A stretch of 12,306 nucleotides of DNA from DATJHM01 sp035493895 (lineage in GTDB: Bacteria > Chloroflexota > Ktedonobacteria > Ktedonobacterales > Ktedonobacteraceae): the NCBI GenBank assembly GCA_035493895.1, contig DATJHM010000078.1, positions 1 through 12,306 of the forward strand, given 5' to 3'. This document shows, one piece after another, positions 1-6,824 of the stretch (the first letter of the stretch is position 1; each line of letters opens with the position of its first letter). The translations under genes and the position numbers were made by a program. The notes beneath the pieces were generated by a model. That model saw only the letters and a program-made list of their open reading frames with translations, had not been told where the DNA came from and did not search any database.

Positions 1-48
1 TGGCATTATCTTCACACCGGTTTTGCTGGTCGTCAGCCACTGGATTAG
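1..48 (+). CDS. C-terminal 15 codons of an unrecognised upstream gene (partial)
   Basis: A frame open from the first base encodes WHYLHTGFAGRQPLD and ends at TAG 46-48. The stop lies 10 nt before the chosen prmC start, a spacing typical of co-transcribed genes. The tail is too short to identify. prfA (release factor 1) is the commonest upstream neighbour of prmC, but this sequence does not resemble an RF1 C-terminus that I know, so no identity is offered. The frame could also be open by chance. Confidence 0.3.
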   Translation, partial: WHYLHTGFAGRQPLD

Positions 49-58
49 AGAGAGGGAA

Positions 59-925
59 ATGGCTACTATTCGCGACCTTTTGTCTCATGGTGTCTCTGTT
101 TTGAAAGAGGCAGGCCATGAGAGCGCCCGCCTGGAGGCCCAATTGTTGCTGGAGTCTGTGCTCGGCGTTGAGCGGGCAGTACTCTATGGCTATCCCGAAC
201 GCAACGTGGGGACTACTGAGGAGCAGCACTATCGCGAGTTGATCGCACGTCGTGCGCAGGGGGAGCCGGTAGCTTACCTGACCGGTCACCGCGAGTTTTA
301 CGGTCTGGATTTCCAGGTTGATCGTCGCGTATTGATCCCTCGCCCGGAGACCGAGCTGCTCGTTGATACGGCCCTCTCCCTGCTGCGATCTCGCCTGGAC
401 GAGGGCGAGTCGCCTGTTGTGGCTGACGTGGCAACGGGTAGCGGCATTATTCCGATCACGCTGGCTGTGGAGGAGCCTCGTCTCACTTCTCTCTATGCGA
501 CCGATATCTCTCCCGATGCTCTGACTGTCGCCCGGCACAATTGTGCGTTGCATCAGGTTCAGCAGCGCGTGCATCTGCTACAAGGGGACCTGCTTGCGCC
601 TTTGCCTGAGCCGGTCGATCTCTTAACCGCTAATCTGCCCTATGTTGGTACCGATGAAATTGATCTGTTAAGCGTTGATGTCTATGCCTATGAGCCGCAT
701 CTCGCGCTCTTTGCTGGCCCGGAAGGACTGGATCTTTTACAACGCCTCTGTCAAGAAGCTCGCCAGTCTGGTATGCTAAGGGCGAGAGGAGTAGTGTTAC
801 TGGAGATCGGTTTTCGTCAGCGCGAGCCTCTCGAACGGTTCTTGCGTGCGTTATGGCCTGATGCTACTATTGTTTGCAAGCAGGATTACGCAGGCTGGGA
901 TCGGTTAATGCAGGTCTATACCTGA
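59..925 (+). CDS. prmC: PrmC (HemK), release factor N5-glutamine methyltransferase
   Basis: This protein methylates the glutamine of the GGQ motif of peptide-chain release factors RF1/RF2, using S-adenosylmethionine, in the cytoplasm. From ATG 59 it is 288 aa, the usual family length. The helical N-terminal substrate-binding domain covers about residues 1-85 and contains the GEPVAYLTGHREFYG signature (68-82). It is followed by LIPRPETE (92-99), the SAM-binding motif I DVATGSG (123-129), acidic motif ATDIS (147-151) and the catalytic loop NLPY (192-195). Most PrmC proteins have NPPY there, so the first proline is replaced by leucine. The C-terminus carries LEIG and GWDR, as in homologues. ATG 59 is chosen over a TTG at 23 because the protein then starts like the family and a purine-rich AGAGAGGG lies just upstream, though close to the start. 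The gene is probably co-transcribed with whatever ends at 48. Confidence 0.94.
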   Translation: MATIRDLLSHGVSVLKEAGHESARLEAQLLLESVLGVERAVLYGYPERNVGTTEEQHYRELIARRAQGEPVAYLTGHREFYGLDFQVDRRVLIPRPETELLVDTALSLLRSRLDEGESPVVADVATGSGIIPITLAVEEPRLTSLYATDISPDALTVARHNCALHQVQQRVHLLQGDLLAPLPEPVDLLTANLPYVGTDEIDLLSVDVYAYEPHLALFAGPEGLDLLQRLCQEARQSGMLRARGVVLLEIGFRQREPLERFLRALWPDATIVCKQDYAGWDRLMQVYT

Positions 926-931
926 ACAAAT

Positions 932-955
932 GTTTCGTAGTTGTCACTATGAAAC
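932..955 (+). other. Weak stem-loop after prmC
   Basis: GTTTCGTAG (932-940) can pair with CTATGAAAC (947-955) around a 6-nt loop, with one G-U pair, starting 7 nt after the prmC stop. It is AT-rich and is followed by mixed sequence rather than a run of T, so it may be a weak terminator, an mRNA end stabiliser or chance. Confidence 0.22.
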
Positions 956-1051
956 GGTATATTTACGTTTCTTTATAGAGAGGCCGTGAGGCCATTATAA
1001 CAAGCAAAGGATTGTCACAATTGTCTTATCAGCATTTTGTGCTGTCTCTTA

Positions 1052-1064
1052 CCTCCTCAGGAGG
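1052..1064 (+). promoter_or_regulatory. wecA ribosome binding site inside a CCTCC/GGAGG hairpin
   Basis: The Shine-Dalgarno AGGAGG (1059-1064) sits 7 nt before ATG 1072 and is what decides that start. It is immediately preceded by CCTCC (1052-1056), a perfect complement of GGAGG (1060-1064), with TCA as the loop. The 5-bp all-G/C-rich hairpin would block ribosome binding when folded. Whether this is regulatory or simply chance in a strong SD region is not known. Confidence 0.55.
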
Positions 1065-1071
1065 CAATATT

Positions 1072-2433
1072 ATGCATATGCTCAATACTACTCAACACTA
1101 TTCTACCTCTTCATTGCCTTTTTCTCTGCCCAATGAACTTTCCTTACTTATTGTAAGTAGCGTTTGTGCTCTCTTGCTCTCGTTTCTGTTGACTCTGGCG
1201 GTGATCAAGGTCGCACATATGTTTGGTTGGCTGGATCGTTCAACTACCGAGCGCAAGCGCATTCATAAAAAACCGGTCCCCCGTCTGGGAGGGACGGCGA
1301 TTTTCCTCGCTTTTGTTGTTGTTTCTTTATGCTTTTATGCGACCAATCCAGAGCTAGACGGTGCGGAAATGACGCGCTATCTCTTGCTCCTGGTAGCGGC
1401 TACGTTGATTGTGGCGGTGCATGCCTATGATGATGTAAAGGGTTTGAAGCCGTTGACGAAGCTGCTGGTACAGACGCTGGCTGTGCTTATTTTGCTGGGT
1501 CCGTCGCTGATTGATATGAAGTTTCATGGTATTCTGCTCTTTGGTTTTAGCAATCCTCTGCCTATGCGCGTGCCGATTCATCATCCCGGCCTCGCATGGT
1601 ATCAGGAGCCGGAACTGACGCTGTTCATTCGACCTGCGGATCATCAGTTGCCTGGTATCTCGTGGCTGGTTATTCCGGCTGTACTGTTCACCTGGTTCTG
1701 GATGGTGGGGATGATGAATACGATTAATTTCATCGACGGCGTGGATGGTCTGGCAACTGGCGTGGTGGCGATTACGGGCATTTTTGTCGCGGTAATTAGC
1801 TGGACGTTGCAACAGCATACGATTGCTATTCTGGCAGCAATTTTTACGGGAGCGGTACTCGGATTCCTTATCCTCAACTGGCACCCGGCGAAGATATTCA
1901 TGGGTGATAGCGGCTCTCAGTTTCTCGGTATGATGCTGGCAGCTCTTTCTATTCTCGGCGGGGCGAAGGCCGCGTTGGCTTTAATGGTGCTTGGTATCCC
2001 TATTCTGGATGTCTTCGTCGTCTCACTCAATCGCATCCGTCGCGGCCAATCTTTCGCTCATTATGATACGAAACATCTCCATCACCGTTTGCTGGCGACG
2101 GGCCTGAATGCGCGCCAGATCTGTTATGTCTTCTATAGTTTGACGCTTGGCTTTGGTCTTCTGGCGCTCGGTCTGCCGCGCATCTATAAAATTCTGGGGA
2201 TTGTGCTGGTGGTGGTGACGATGGCGGTGCTCATTGTCTGGATTGATTATCGCCAGCGCCGACGTGGTGTGCCAATTAAGCTGGACGATTCCGATCCCGG
2301 CCTGGATGCTGATTCGCGTCCGGTTGGAGAGGATACGCTCTCTCCAACCGGACGCGAATCAGCTTTTCAGACCGATGATTCTATCGTGCCGCTACCTGAT
2401 CCGAGGCATGCGCGTGCTCAATTTCCTCAATAA
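1072..2433 (+). CDS. wecA: WecA/TagO-type undecaprenyl-phosphate N-acetylhexosamine-1-phosphate transferase
   Basis: This is an integral membrane enzyme of the MraY/WecA/TagO superfamily. It transfers a sugar-1-phosphate, usually GlcNAc-1-P, from its UDP donor to undecaprenyl phosphate, the first step in building teichoic-acid-like or other surface polysaccharides. From ATG 1072 it has 453 aa and many hydrophobic segments. Visible motifs are HKKPVPRLGG (65-74), the Mg-binding YDD (119-121), NFIDGVDGLA (219-228), FMGDSG (276-281) and HLHHRL (335-340). The last is the WecA/TagO form and argues against MraY. A longer extramembrane stretch lies about 148-198, and a hydrophilic tail about 394-453 is longer than in classical WecA. 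An upstream in-frame TTG at 1021, with AAAGGA before it, is an alternative start. The tail coding sequence contains a perfect 24-bp inverted repeat, and its last 53 bp overlap the 3' end of uvrA. Donor sugar and polymer are not determinable here. Confidence 0.92.
   Translation: MHMLNTTQHYSTSSLPFSLPNELSLLIVSSVCALLLSFLLTLAVIKVAHMFGWLDRSTTERKRIHKKPVPRLGGTAIFLAFVVVSLCFYATNPELDGAEMTRYLLLLVAATLIVAVHAYDDVKGLKPLTKLLVQTLAVLILLGPSLIDMKFHGILLFGFSNPLPMRVPIHHPGLAWYQEPELTLFIRPADHQLPGISWLVIPAVLFTWFWMVGMMNTINFIDGVDGLATGVVAITGIFVAVISWTLQQHTIAILAAIFTGAVLGFLILNWHPAKIFMGDSGSQFLGMMLAALSILGGAKAALALMVLGIPILDVFVVSLNRIRRGQSFAHYDTKHLHHRLLATGLNARQICYVFYSLTLGFGLLALGLPRIYKILGIVLVVVTMAVLIVWIDYRQRRRGVPIKLDDSDPGLDADSRPVGEDTLSPTGRESAFQTDDSIVPLPDPRHARAQFPQ
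2308..2363. repeat. Perfect 24-bp inverted repeat with 8-nt loop
   Basis: Left arm 2308-2331 and right arm 2340-2363 are exact reverse complements, beginning GCTGATTCGCG and ending CGCGAATCAGC, around the loop GATACGCT. The element lies within codons 413-431 of wecA and 17 nt beyond the uvrA stop codon. On the plus strand it is followed by TTTT (2364-2367). It may act as a terminator or 3' end stabiliser for the convergent transcripts, or it may have arisen by a fold-back copying event. Confidence 0.9.
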
Positions 2434-5400
2434 ACATGCGTTTGAGAAAATGTCCTGTGTAGGATTGTTCGTTCTCCGCTACTTCTTCGGGTGTTCCCAG
2501 GGCGATGATCTGGCCGCCAGCATCGCCCCCCTCCGGCCCAAGATCGATCAGCCAGTCGGCGCTCTTGATGACATCCAGGTTATGCTCGATGACGACGATG
2601 GTGTTTCCTGTATCAACGAGCCTCTGCAAAACATCGAGCAGTCGATCAACATCGGCAAAGTGCAGACCGGTCGTCGGCTCATCCAGGATATACATGGTAC
2701 GCCCCGTTGCCCGGCGTGAGAGCTCGGTCGCCAGTTTGACGCGCTGTGCCTCGCCTCCCGAGAGCGTCGTGGCCGGTTGTCCCAGCCGCATATAGCCCAG
2801 TCCGACGTCGTTCAATGTCTTCATCTTGTTGTGAACTGATGGCACGTTGGAGAAGAACTCTACAGCCTCCTCAACGGTCATGTCCAGGACATCAGAAATG
2901 CTTTTGCCTTTGTAGTGAATCTCCAGGGCTTCGCGGTTATAGCGCTTGCCGTGACAGATTTCACAGGGGACGTAGACGTCTGGCAAGAAGTTCATTTCGA
3001 TGCGTACGATTCCTTCACCCTTACAGGCTTCGCAGCGTCCTCCTTTGACGTTAAAGGAGAAGCGTCCGGGTGTATAGCCTCTGATTTTTGACTCGGGTAC
3101 CTGCGCGAAGAGTTCGCGAATCGTCGTAAATGCGTTGGTATAGGTCGCAGGATTAGAACGTGGCGTGCGTCCAATGGGCGACTGATCGATGTCGATGACT
3201 TTGTCCAGATGTTCTAAGCCCTCTATGCTGTCGTGCTCACCGGGCCGCTCATGTGCTCGGAAGAATGTGTGTGAGAGCTTCTTGTACAGGATATCGGTAA
3301 TCAGTGTGCTCTTGCCGGAGCCTGAGACGCCTGTGACGGCGACGAATTTGCCCAGCGGAATATCGACGGTGATATCTTTGAGGTTGTTCTCGCGTGCTCC
3401 TTTGATTGTTAGCTGATTGCCATTGCCCGCTCGTCGCTCGGTGGGCGTCTTGATCTGCTTCCGTCGGGAAAGATAATCGCCGGTCAATGAGTTATGGTTC
3501 GCCACGATCTCGTCATAGGTGCCCTCGGCAACCACGTGTCCACCATGCTCGCCCGCGCCAGGACCAATGTCGATGATATGATCGGCTGTCCGCATCGTAT
3601 CTTCATCGTGTTCGACAACAAGCAAGGTGTTTCCCAGGTTGCGCAGGCGAATCAGGGTCTTGATCAGGCGCTCATTATCGCGCTGGTGCAGTCCAATGCT
3701 GGGCTCATCCAGAATGTAGAGTACGCCCATCAGCCCGGAGCCGATCTGCGTGGCCAGACGAATACGTTGTGCCTCTCCGCCGGAAAGACTCATGGCGGCT
3801 CGATCGAGGGTGAGATAGTCCAGGCCAACGTCAATCAGGAACTGGATACGAGCGCGAATCTCTTTGAGAACCTGTCGTGCAATGATCCGCTCTCGCTCGC
3901 TCAATGTGCCCAGCACGAGTGGTCCTGTGGTGTCTATCTTCGCCAGTGGGTCGCCGAGCAATGATTTACTGTGATCTGCGCTCTTGCCGTTTTTCTTTTT
4001 GCCGTTATTTGCGACTGGCTGCAAGATGGGGGCAACAGGCGCACTCTGCTCGTTCTCTAATGCTTGAAAGAAACGCTGCGTTTGTACGATGGGCAAGCGT
4101 GTGACCTGAACGACATTGCGCCCGCCGATGGTCACGGCCAGCGCCTCCGGTTTGAGTCGCGCACCATTGCAGACGGGGCAGACGCGCCCTGTCATATAGG
4201 CTTCGATCTCTTCGCGAATGCCATCGCTATCTGTCTGCTTATATCGCCTATCCAGATTAGGAATGACTCCCTCAAAGTGGACGTTGTAGTTGCGCGTGTT
4301 GCCATGCTGTGGTGTATAGCGAATGACCAGTTGCTCGTCGATGCCATAAAGCACTTTCTGCTTGATCTCTTCGCTGAGCTCGTTCCAGGGTGTTTCCAGG
4401 TTGAAGTCATAGCGTTGGGCCAGCGCTTCAAGGGTTGCGCCATGCCATTGACTCCCATTGACCATTTTGCTCCAGGGTGCTATCGCTCCATTCAGGATAC
4501 TGAGCTCTGGATGTGTGATGATCAGGTCTGGATCGACCTCTTGCTGCGTGCCCAGACCAGTGCAGGCCGGACATGCTCCATGCGGACTATTAAAGCTGAA
4601 TGTTCTTGGAGCTATCTCTGGCAGGCTGATGCCGCAATAGACGCAGGCGGCTTTCTCCGAGAAGAGAATCTCTTCCCCATCGACGACGGAGACGAGTACG
4701 ACGCCATTTCCGAGCTTTAAAGTCGTTTCTAGCGAGTCGGTGAGCCGCTGTCTGAAGGCGGGATCGACCTCTTCATGAATCTTCGCAGCCGCAGCCTCAA
4801 CGCTCTCTCCACTGCGCACTTCATACAACGCAGGCGTCTCTGCGACCTTGCGTAGTCCCGTTGTTTCTCGTGTCATGCCGTCGCTGTCCTGCTTTTTGCT
4901 TTTGCGCAAAACAAGACGATCGACGACGACCTCAATGGTATGCTTTTTTTGCTTGTCCAGATCGATCTCGTCGCTCAGGTCGAGTATCTGTCCATCGACG
5001 CGCACACGCACATAGCCGGAACGCCGCATCTCTTCGAAGATATTCTTATATTCTCCCTTGCGTCCCTGAATCAGAGGTGCCAGCAGGAGCAGGCGTGAGC
5101 CCTCAGGCAAGGTTAAAACAGCATCGACGATCTGTTGCAGCGTTTGCTGACTTACCTCACGTCCACATTGGGGACAATGCTGGTGCCCGATACGTGCATA
5201 GAGCAAGCGCAGATAGTCATAAATTTCTGTGACTGTGCCCACGGTTGAACGGGGATTATGCGTGGCTCCTTTCTGATCAATGGAGATCGCTGGAGAAAGG
5301 CCATCAATATGTTCAACATCCGGCTTCTCCATTTTGTCGAGAAATTGGCGCGCATAGGCTGACAGTGACTCTACATAACGGCGCTGCCCTTCTGCGAAGA

Positions 5401-5539
5401 TCGTATCAAAGGCCAGACTACTTTTTCCTGATCCGGAGAGTCCGGTGATGACCACCAGCTTGTCGCGAGGAATGGTCACATCAATGTTTTTTAAGTTGTG
5501 CTCTCGAGCACCACGTACAATTATTTTATCCTGGGGCAT
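2381..5539 (-). CDS. uvrA: UvrA, excinuclease ABC subunit A
   Basis: This is the damage-recognition ATPase of nucleotide excision repair. As a dimer with UvrB it scans DNA and loads UvrB at lesions. The protein begins in the family manner (VRGAREHNLKNID). It has two ABC ATPase halves: Walker A GLSGSGKSS (33-41) and GVSGSGKST (737-745), signatures LSGGEAQR (585-592 and 926-933), and Walker B ILDEP in each half (609-613, 951-955). Zinc-module cysteines are C299, C302, C323, C326; CPVC at 454-457; and C836, C839, C859, C862. At 1052 aa it is about 110 aa longer than the roughly 940-aa E. coli form. The excess is mainly a polar stretch about 211-258 and a Lys-rich, low-complexity stretch about 494-545. 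No obvious Shine-Dalgarno precedes the ATG, and I found no LexA box of the E. coli or Bacillus type upstream. The 3' end overlaps wecA by 53 bp. Confidence 0.98.
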   Translation of the reverse strand: MPQDKIIVRGAREHNLKNIDVTIPRDKLVVITGLSGSGKSSLAFDTIFAEGQRRYVESLSAYARQFLDKMEKPDVEHIDGLSPAISIDQKGATHNPRSTVGTVTEIYDYLRLLYARIGHQHCPQCGREVSQQTLQQIVDAVLTLPEGSRLLLLAPLIQGRKGEYKNIFEEMRRSGYVRVRVDGQILDLSDEIDLDKQKKHTIEVVVDRLVLRKSKKQDSDGMTRETTGLRKVAETPALYEVRSGESVEAAAAKIHEEVDPAFRQRLTDSLETTLKLGNGVVLVSVVDGEEILFSEKAACVYCGISLPEIAPRTFSFNSPHGACPACTGLGTQQEVDPDLIITHPELSILNGAIAPWSKMVNGSQWHGATLEALAQRYDFNLETPWNELSEEIKQKVLYGIDEQLVIRYTPQHGNTRNYNVHFEGVIPNLDRRYKQTDSDGIREEIEAYMTGRVCPVCNGARLKPEALAVTIGGRNVVQVTRLPIVQTQRFFQALENEQSAPVAPILQPVANNGKKKNGKSADHSKSLLGDPLAKIDTTGPLVLGTLSERERIIARQVLKEIRARIQFLIDVGLDYLTLDRAAMSLSGGEAQRIRLATQIGSGLMGVLYILDEPSIGLHQRDNERLIKTLIRLRNLGNTLLVVEHDEDTMRTADHIIDIGPGAGEHGGHVVAEGTYDEIVANHNSLTGDYLSRRKQIKTPTERRAGNGNQLTIKGARENNLKDITVDIPLGKFVAVTGVSGSGKSTLITDILYKKLSHTFFRAHERPGEHDSIEGLEHLDKVIDIDQSPIGRTPRSNPATYTNAFTTIRELFAQVPESKIRGYTPGRFSFNVKGGRCEACKGEGIVRIEMNFLPDVYVPCEICHGKRYNREALEIHYKGKSISDVLDMTVEEAVEFFSNVPSVHNKMKTLNDVGLGYMRLGQPATTLSGGEAQRVKLATELSRRATGRTMYILDEPTTGLHFADVDRLLDVLQRLVDTGNTIVVIEHNLDVIKSADWLIDLGPEGGDAGGQIIALGTPEEVAENEQSYTGHFLKRMFIEEIEHAHASDQVAAR

Positions 5540-5980
5540 ATAGCTTTAACCATCCATCACTGAATTTTTTGCCGCATACGTTCGACACTGCTTGTTTGCT
5601 CTTTAATCCTGTTTTCTGTCTTTTTTAAATAGTATCTTGCCTGCAATAGAAGATACAAACAAACGTTCCATACTAAGGTACAATACTGTTTTCCTGGCGT
5701 CAAGAGGTAATAGGGAAAAGAACGAGGGTGGATAATCTCGTCGTTACATGCCCTCTCTGGAAGTGGTGAATCCATAGAGTATGAGCGTGGAATATCTCTC
5801 TCAATGTCGCCTTTCTCTGCAACACAAAACCCCACCACTCTATAAAACACGGAAAGGATAGCCCTTATTTCCTACCCACATTCCTCTTGATAAGACTGGC
5901 AAGACCAATGAAAGATTCTCTTTTCCCTGAGGTTGCACAAATTGCATCTACTTTTGTATGTAGCACGTATTAGAAGTAAG

Positions 5981-6010
5981 TTTACTTTTTCATCAACTGA
6001 CCTGTATAAA
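5981..6010 (+). promoter_or_regulatory. Candidate promoter for the GlsB-like gene
   Basis: TTTACT (5981-5986) and TATAAA (6005-6010) are separated by 18 nt, giving a sigma-70-like arrangement about 100 nt before the ATG at 6114. An imperfect inverted repeat, ACTGACC and GGCCAGT (5996-6017), brackets the -10 box. The call rests on motif resemblance alone. Confidence 0.35.
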
Positions 6011-6039
6011 GGCCAGTCTCAATAGTGCATTATAACTAA

Positions 6040-6107
6040 AGAGGGGGGCCGTGGCTCATTGTGGTCCGTTTCATCTCGCGCTAAAGTTGCCCCTCTGACA
6101 AAGGAGG
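6040..6107 (+). promoter_or_regulatory. Leader with alternative pairing around a strong ribosome binding site
   Basis: A consensus-strength Shine-Dalgarno AAAGGAGG (6100-6107) stands 6 nt before ATG 6114. A nearby CCCCTCT (6090-6096) can pair either with AGAGGGG (6040-6046, 7 bp) or, in part, with the Shine-Dalgarno (CCTCT 6092-6096 with GGAGG 6103-6107, including one G-U pair). The two pairings exclude each other. The ribosome binding site is firm; a switch is only a possibility. Confidence 0.4.
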
Positions 6108-6113
6108 AATACG

Positions 6114-6467
6114 ATGTCAGCTTCTCTACTTGTTTTTGCTGATGGCATTACGGTAACCGTTGGTAATAACGTCTGGACGTTCGGTCTTGGCGTCATCCTC
6201 TACCTGGTAATTGCGGCCATTGTTGGCTTTGTTGCCGAGGCTATTGTTGGTGGGCGACGCCTGCCCTTTGGTCTCATTGGCGCAATTATTGCCGCGGTCA
6301 TTGGCATCTGGCTAATGACGCAGGTGATACAGATTCAAGGGGTGGGCGATCTCAATTTCTATGGTGTACCTTTACTGCGTGCGCTCATTGGCGCGATCAT
6401 CTTTGTAGCAATCTGGCATCTGCTGACTCAGGCTTTTGTGCGCCGTCGCTCTTACCGCACCGTCTGA
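6114..6467 (+). CDS. Small membrane protein, GlsB/YeaQ/YmgE-like
   Basis: The 117-aa protein has three predicted membrane segments (about 21-45, 51-71 and 84-106), glycine-rich helices and a basic C-terminus (RRRS). The run EAIVGGRRLPFG (42-53), joining the first two helices, recalls the loop between helices in the GlsB/YeaQ/YmgE (transglycosylase-associated) family. These are small inner-membrane proteins often linked to stress responses in Gram-positives and enterics, and their molecular function is not well defined. The protein is longer than the roughly 80-aa family norm because of an N-terminal segment (1-20) that could be outside the membrane. The start is fixed by AAAGGAGG 6 nt upstream. 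The gene stands alone, with its own candidate promoter and an intrinsic terminator after it. The family assignment is by eye and moderately sure; that it is a membrane protein is much surer. Confidence 0.78.
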   Translation: MSASLLVFADGITVTVGNNVWTFGLGVILYLVIAAIVGFVAEAIVGGRRLPFGLIGAIIAAVIGIWLMTQVIQIQGVGDLNFYGVPLLRALIGAIIFVAIWHLLTQAFVRRRSYRTV

Positions 6468-6510
6468 TCACGATAGATACAATTGATGCCATGGACTATC
6501 CCTCTCTTTG

Positions 6511-6537
6511 ACCGGGCCCCAATACGGCCCGGTTTTG
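6511..6537 (+). terminator. Intrinsic terminator after the GlsB-like gene
   Basis: ACCGGGCC (6511-6518) pairs perfectly with GGCCCGGT (6526-6533) around the 7-nt loop CCAATAC. The stem is G/C-rich and runs into TTTTG, with another T6 run shortly after (6542-6547). It lies 44 nt after the stop codon at 6467. Confidence 0.8.
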
Positions 6538-6547
6538 TATCTTTTTT

Positions 6548-6824
6548 CCTATGGCTGCTTCTCTTTCCGCTAACTTCTCTCTTCCTTTTGCGTATACTAA
6601 ATGCATGGGGAAAATCTAGCTTGTGTTCTCAAGTCTTTGTCAATGTTGCCGATTATACTGATATAAGGGAGCCACTTCAGCTCTGAATGCACACTGGTCA
6701 TAGCCGTAATGGCTGAGACATCCGGCAATTTGCTTGTCGATATGGACTACAATAGAGTAGATTAGGTAGAGAGTGAGATACCTGGGCCTGACTTCGTCTG
6801 GTTGCTGGTATGTGGGGAAAACAT
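6548..6824. other. Spacer between terminator and lepB pair
   Basis: No gene is seen here. This stretch should hold the lepB operon promoter. The best match is TTGTCA (6637-6642), 19 nt, TATAAG (6662-6667), which is weak because of the long spacer. A 67-codon frame at 6483-6686 overlaps the terminator and is judged non-coding. Confidence 0.4.

Larger units (their letters stand above)
5540..6113. other. 574-bp spacer between divergent uvrA and the GlsB-like gene
   Basis: No convincing gene is seen here. A 97-codon minus-strand frame (5557-5850) starts with GTG, has no Shine-Dalgarno, is rich in Cys/Tyr and resembles nothing I know. The spacer should hold promoters for both flanking genes. A weak minus-strand candidate for uvrA is TTGTAT, 18 nt, TACTAT in the 5620-5660 area. 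The plus-strand candidate is listed separately. Confidence 0.6.

Noticed and set aside
1354..1884. 176-codon minus-strand frame opposite wecA
   Set aside because: It is a shadow of a motif-rich membrane enzyme; His/Arg/Gln-heavy composition is typical of reverse-strand frames here.
4064..4720. 218-codon plus-strand frame opposite uvrA
   Set aside because: It is antisense to conserved UvrA zinc-module coding sequence, with no independent coding evidence.
5600..5720. LexA/SOS box upstream of uvrA
   Set aside because: GAAC is followed directly by GTTT without the 4-nt spacer of the Bacillus-type box, and no CTG-N10-CAG site stands at a suitable place.
5557..5850. 97-codon minus-strand frame upstream of uvrA
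   Set aside because: It starts at GTG without a Shine-Dalgarno, has atypical Cys/Tyr composition and no family resemblance, and occupies the expected uvrA promoter region.
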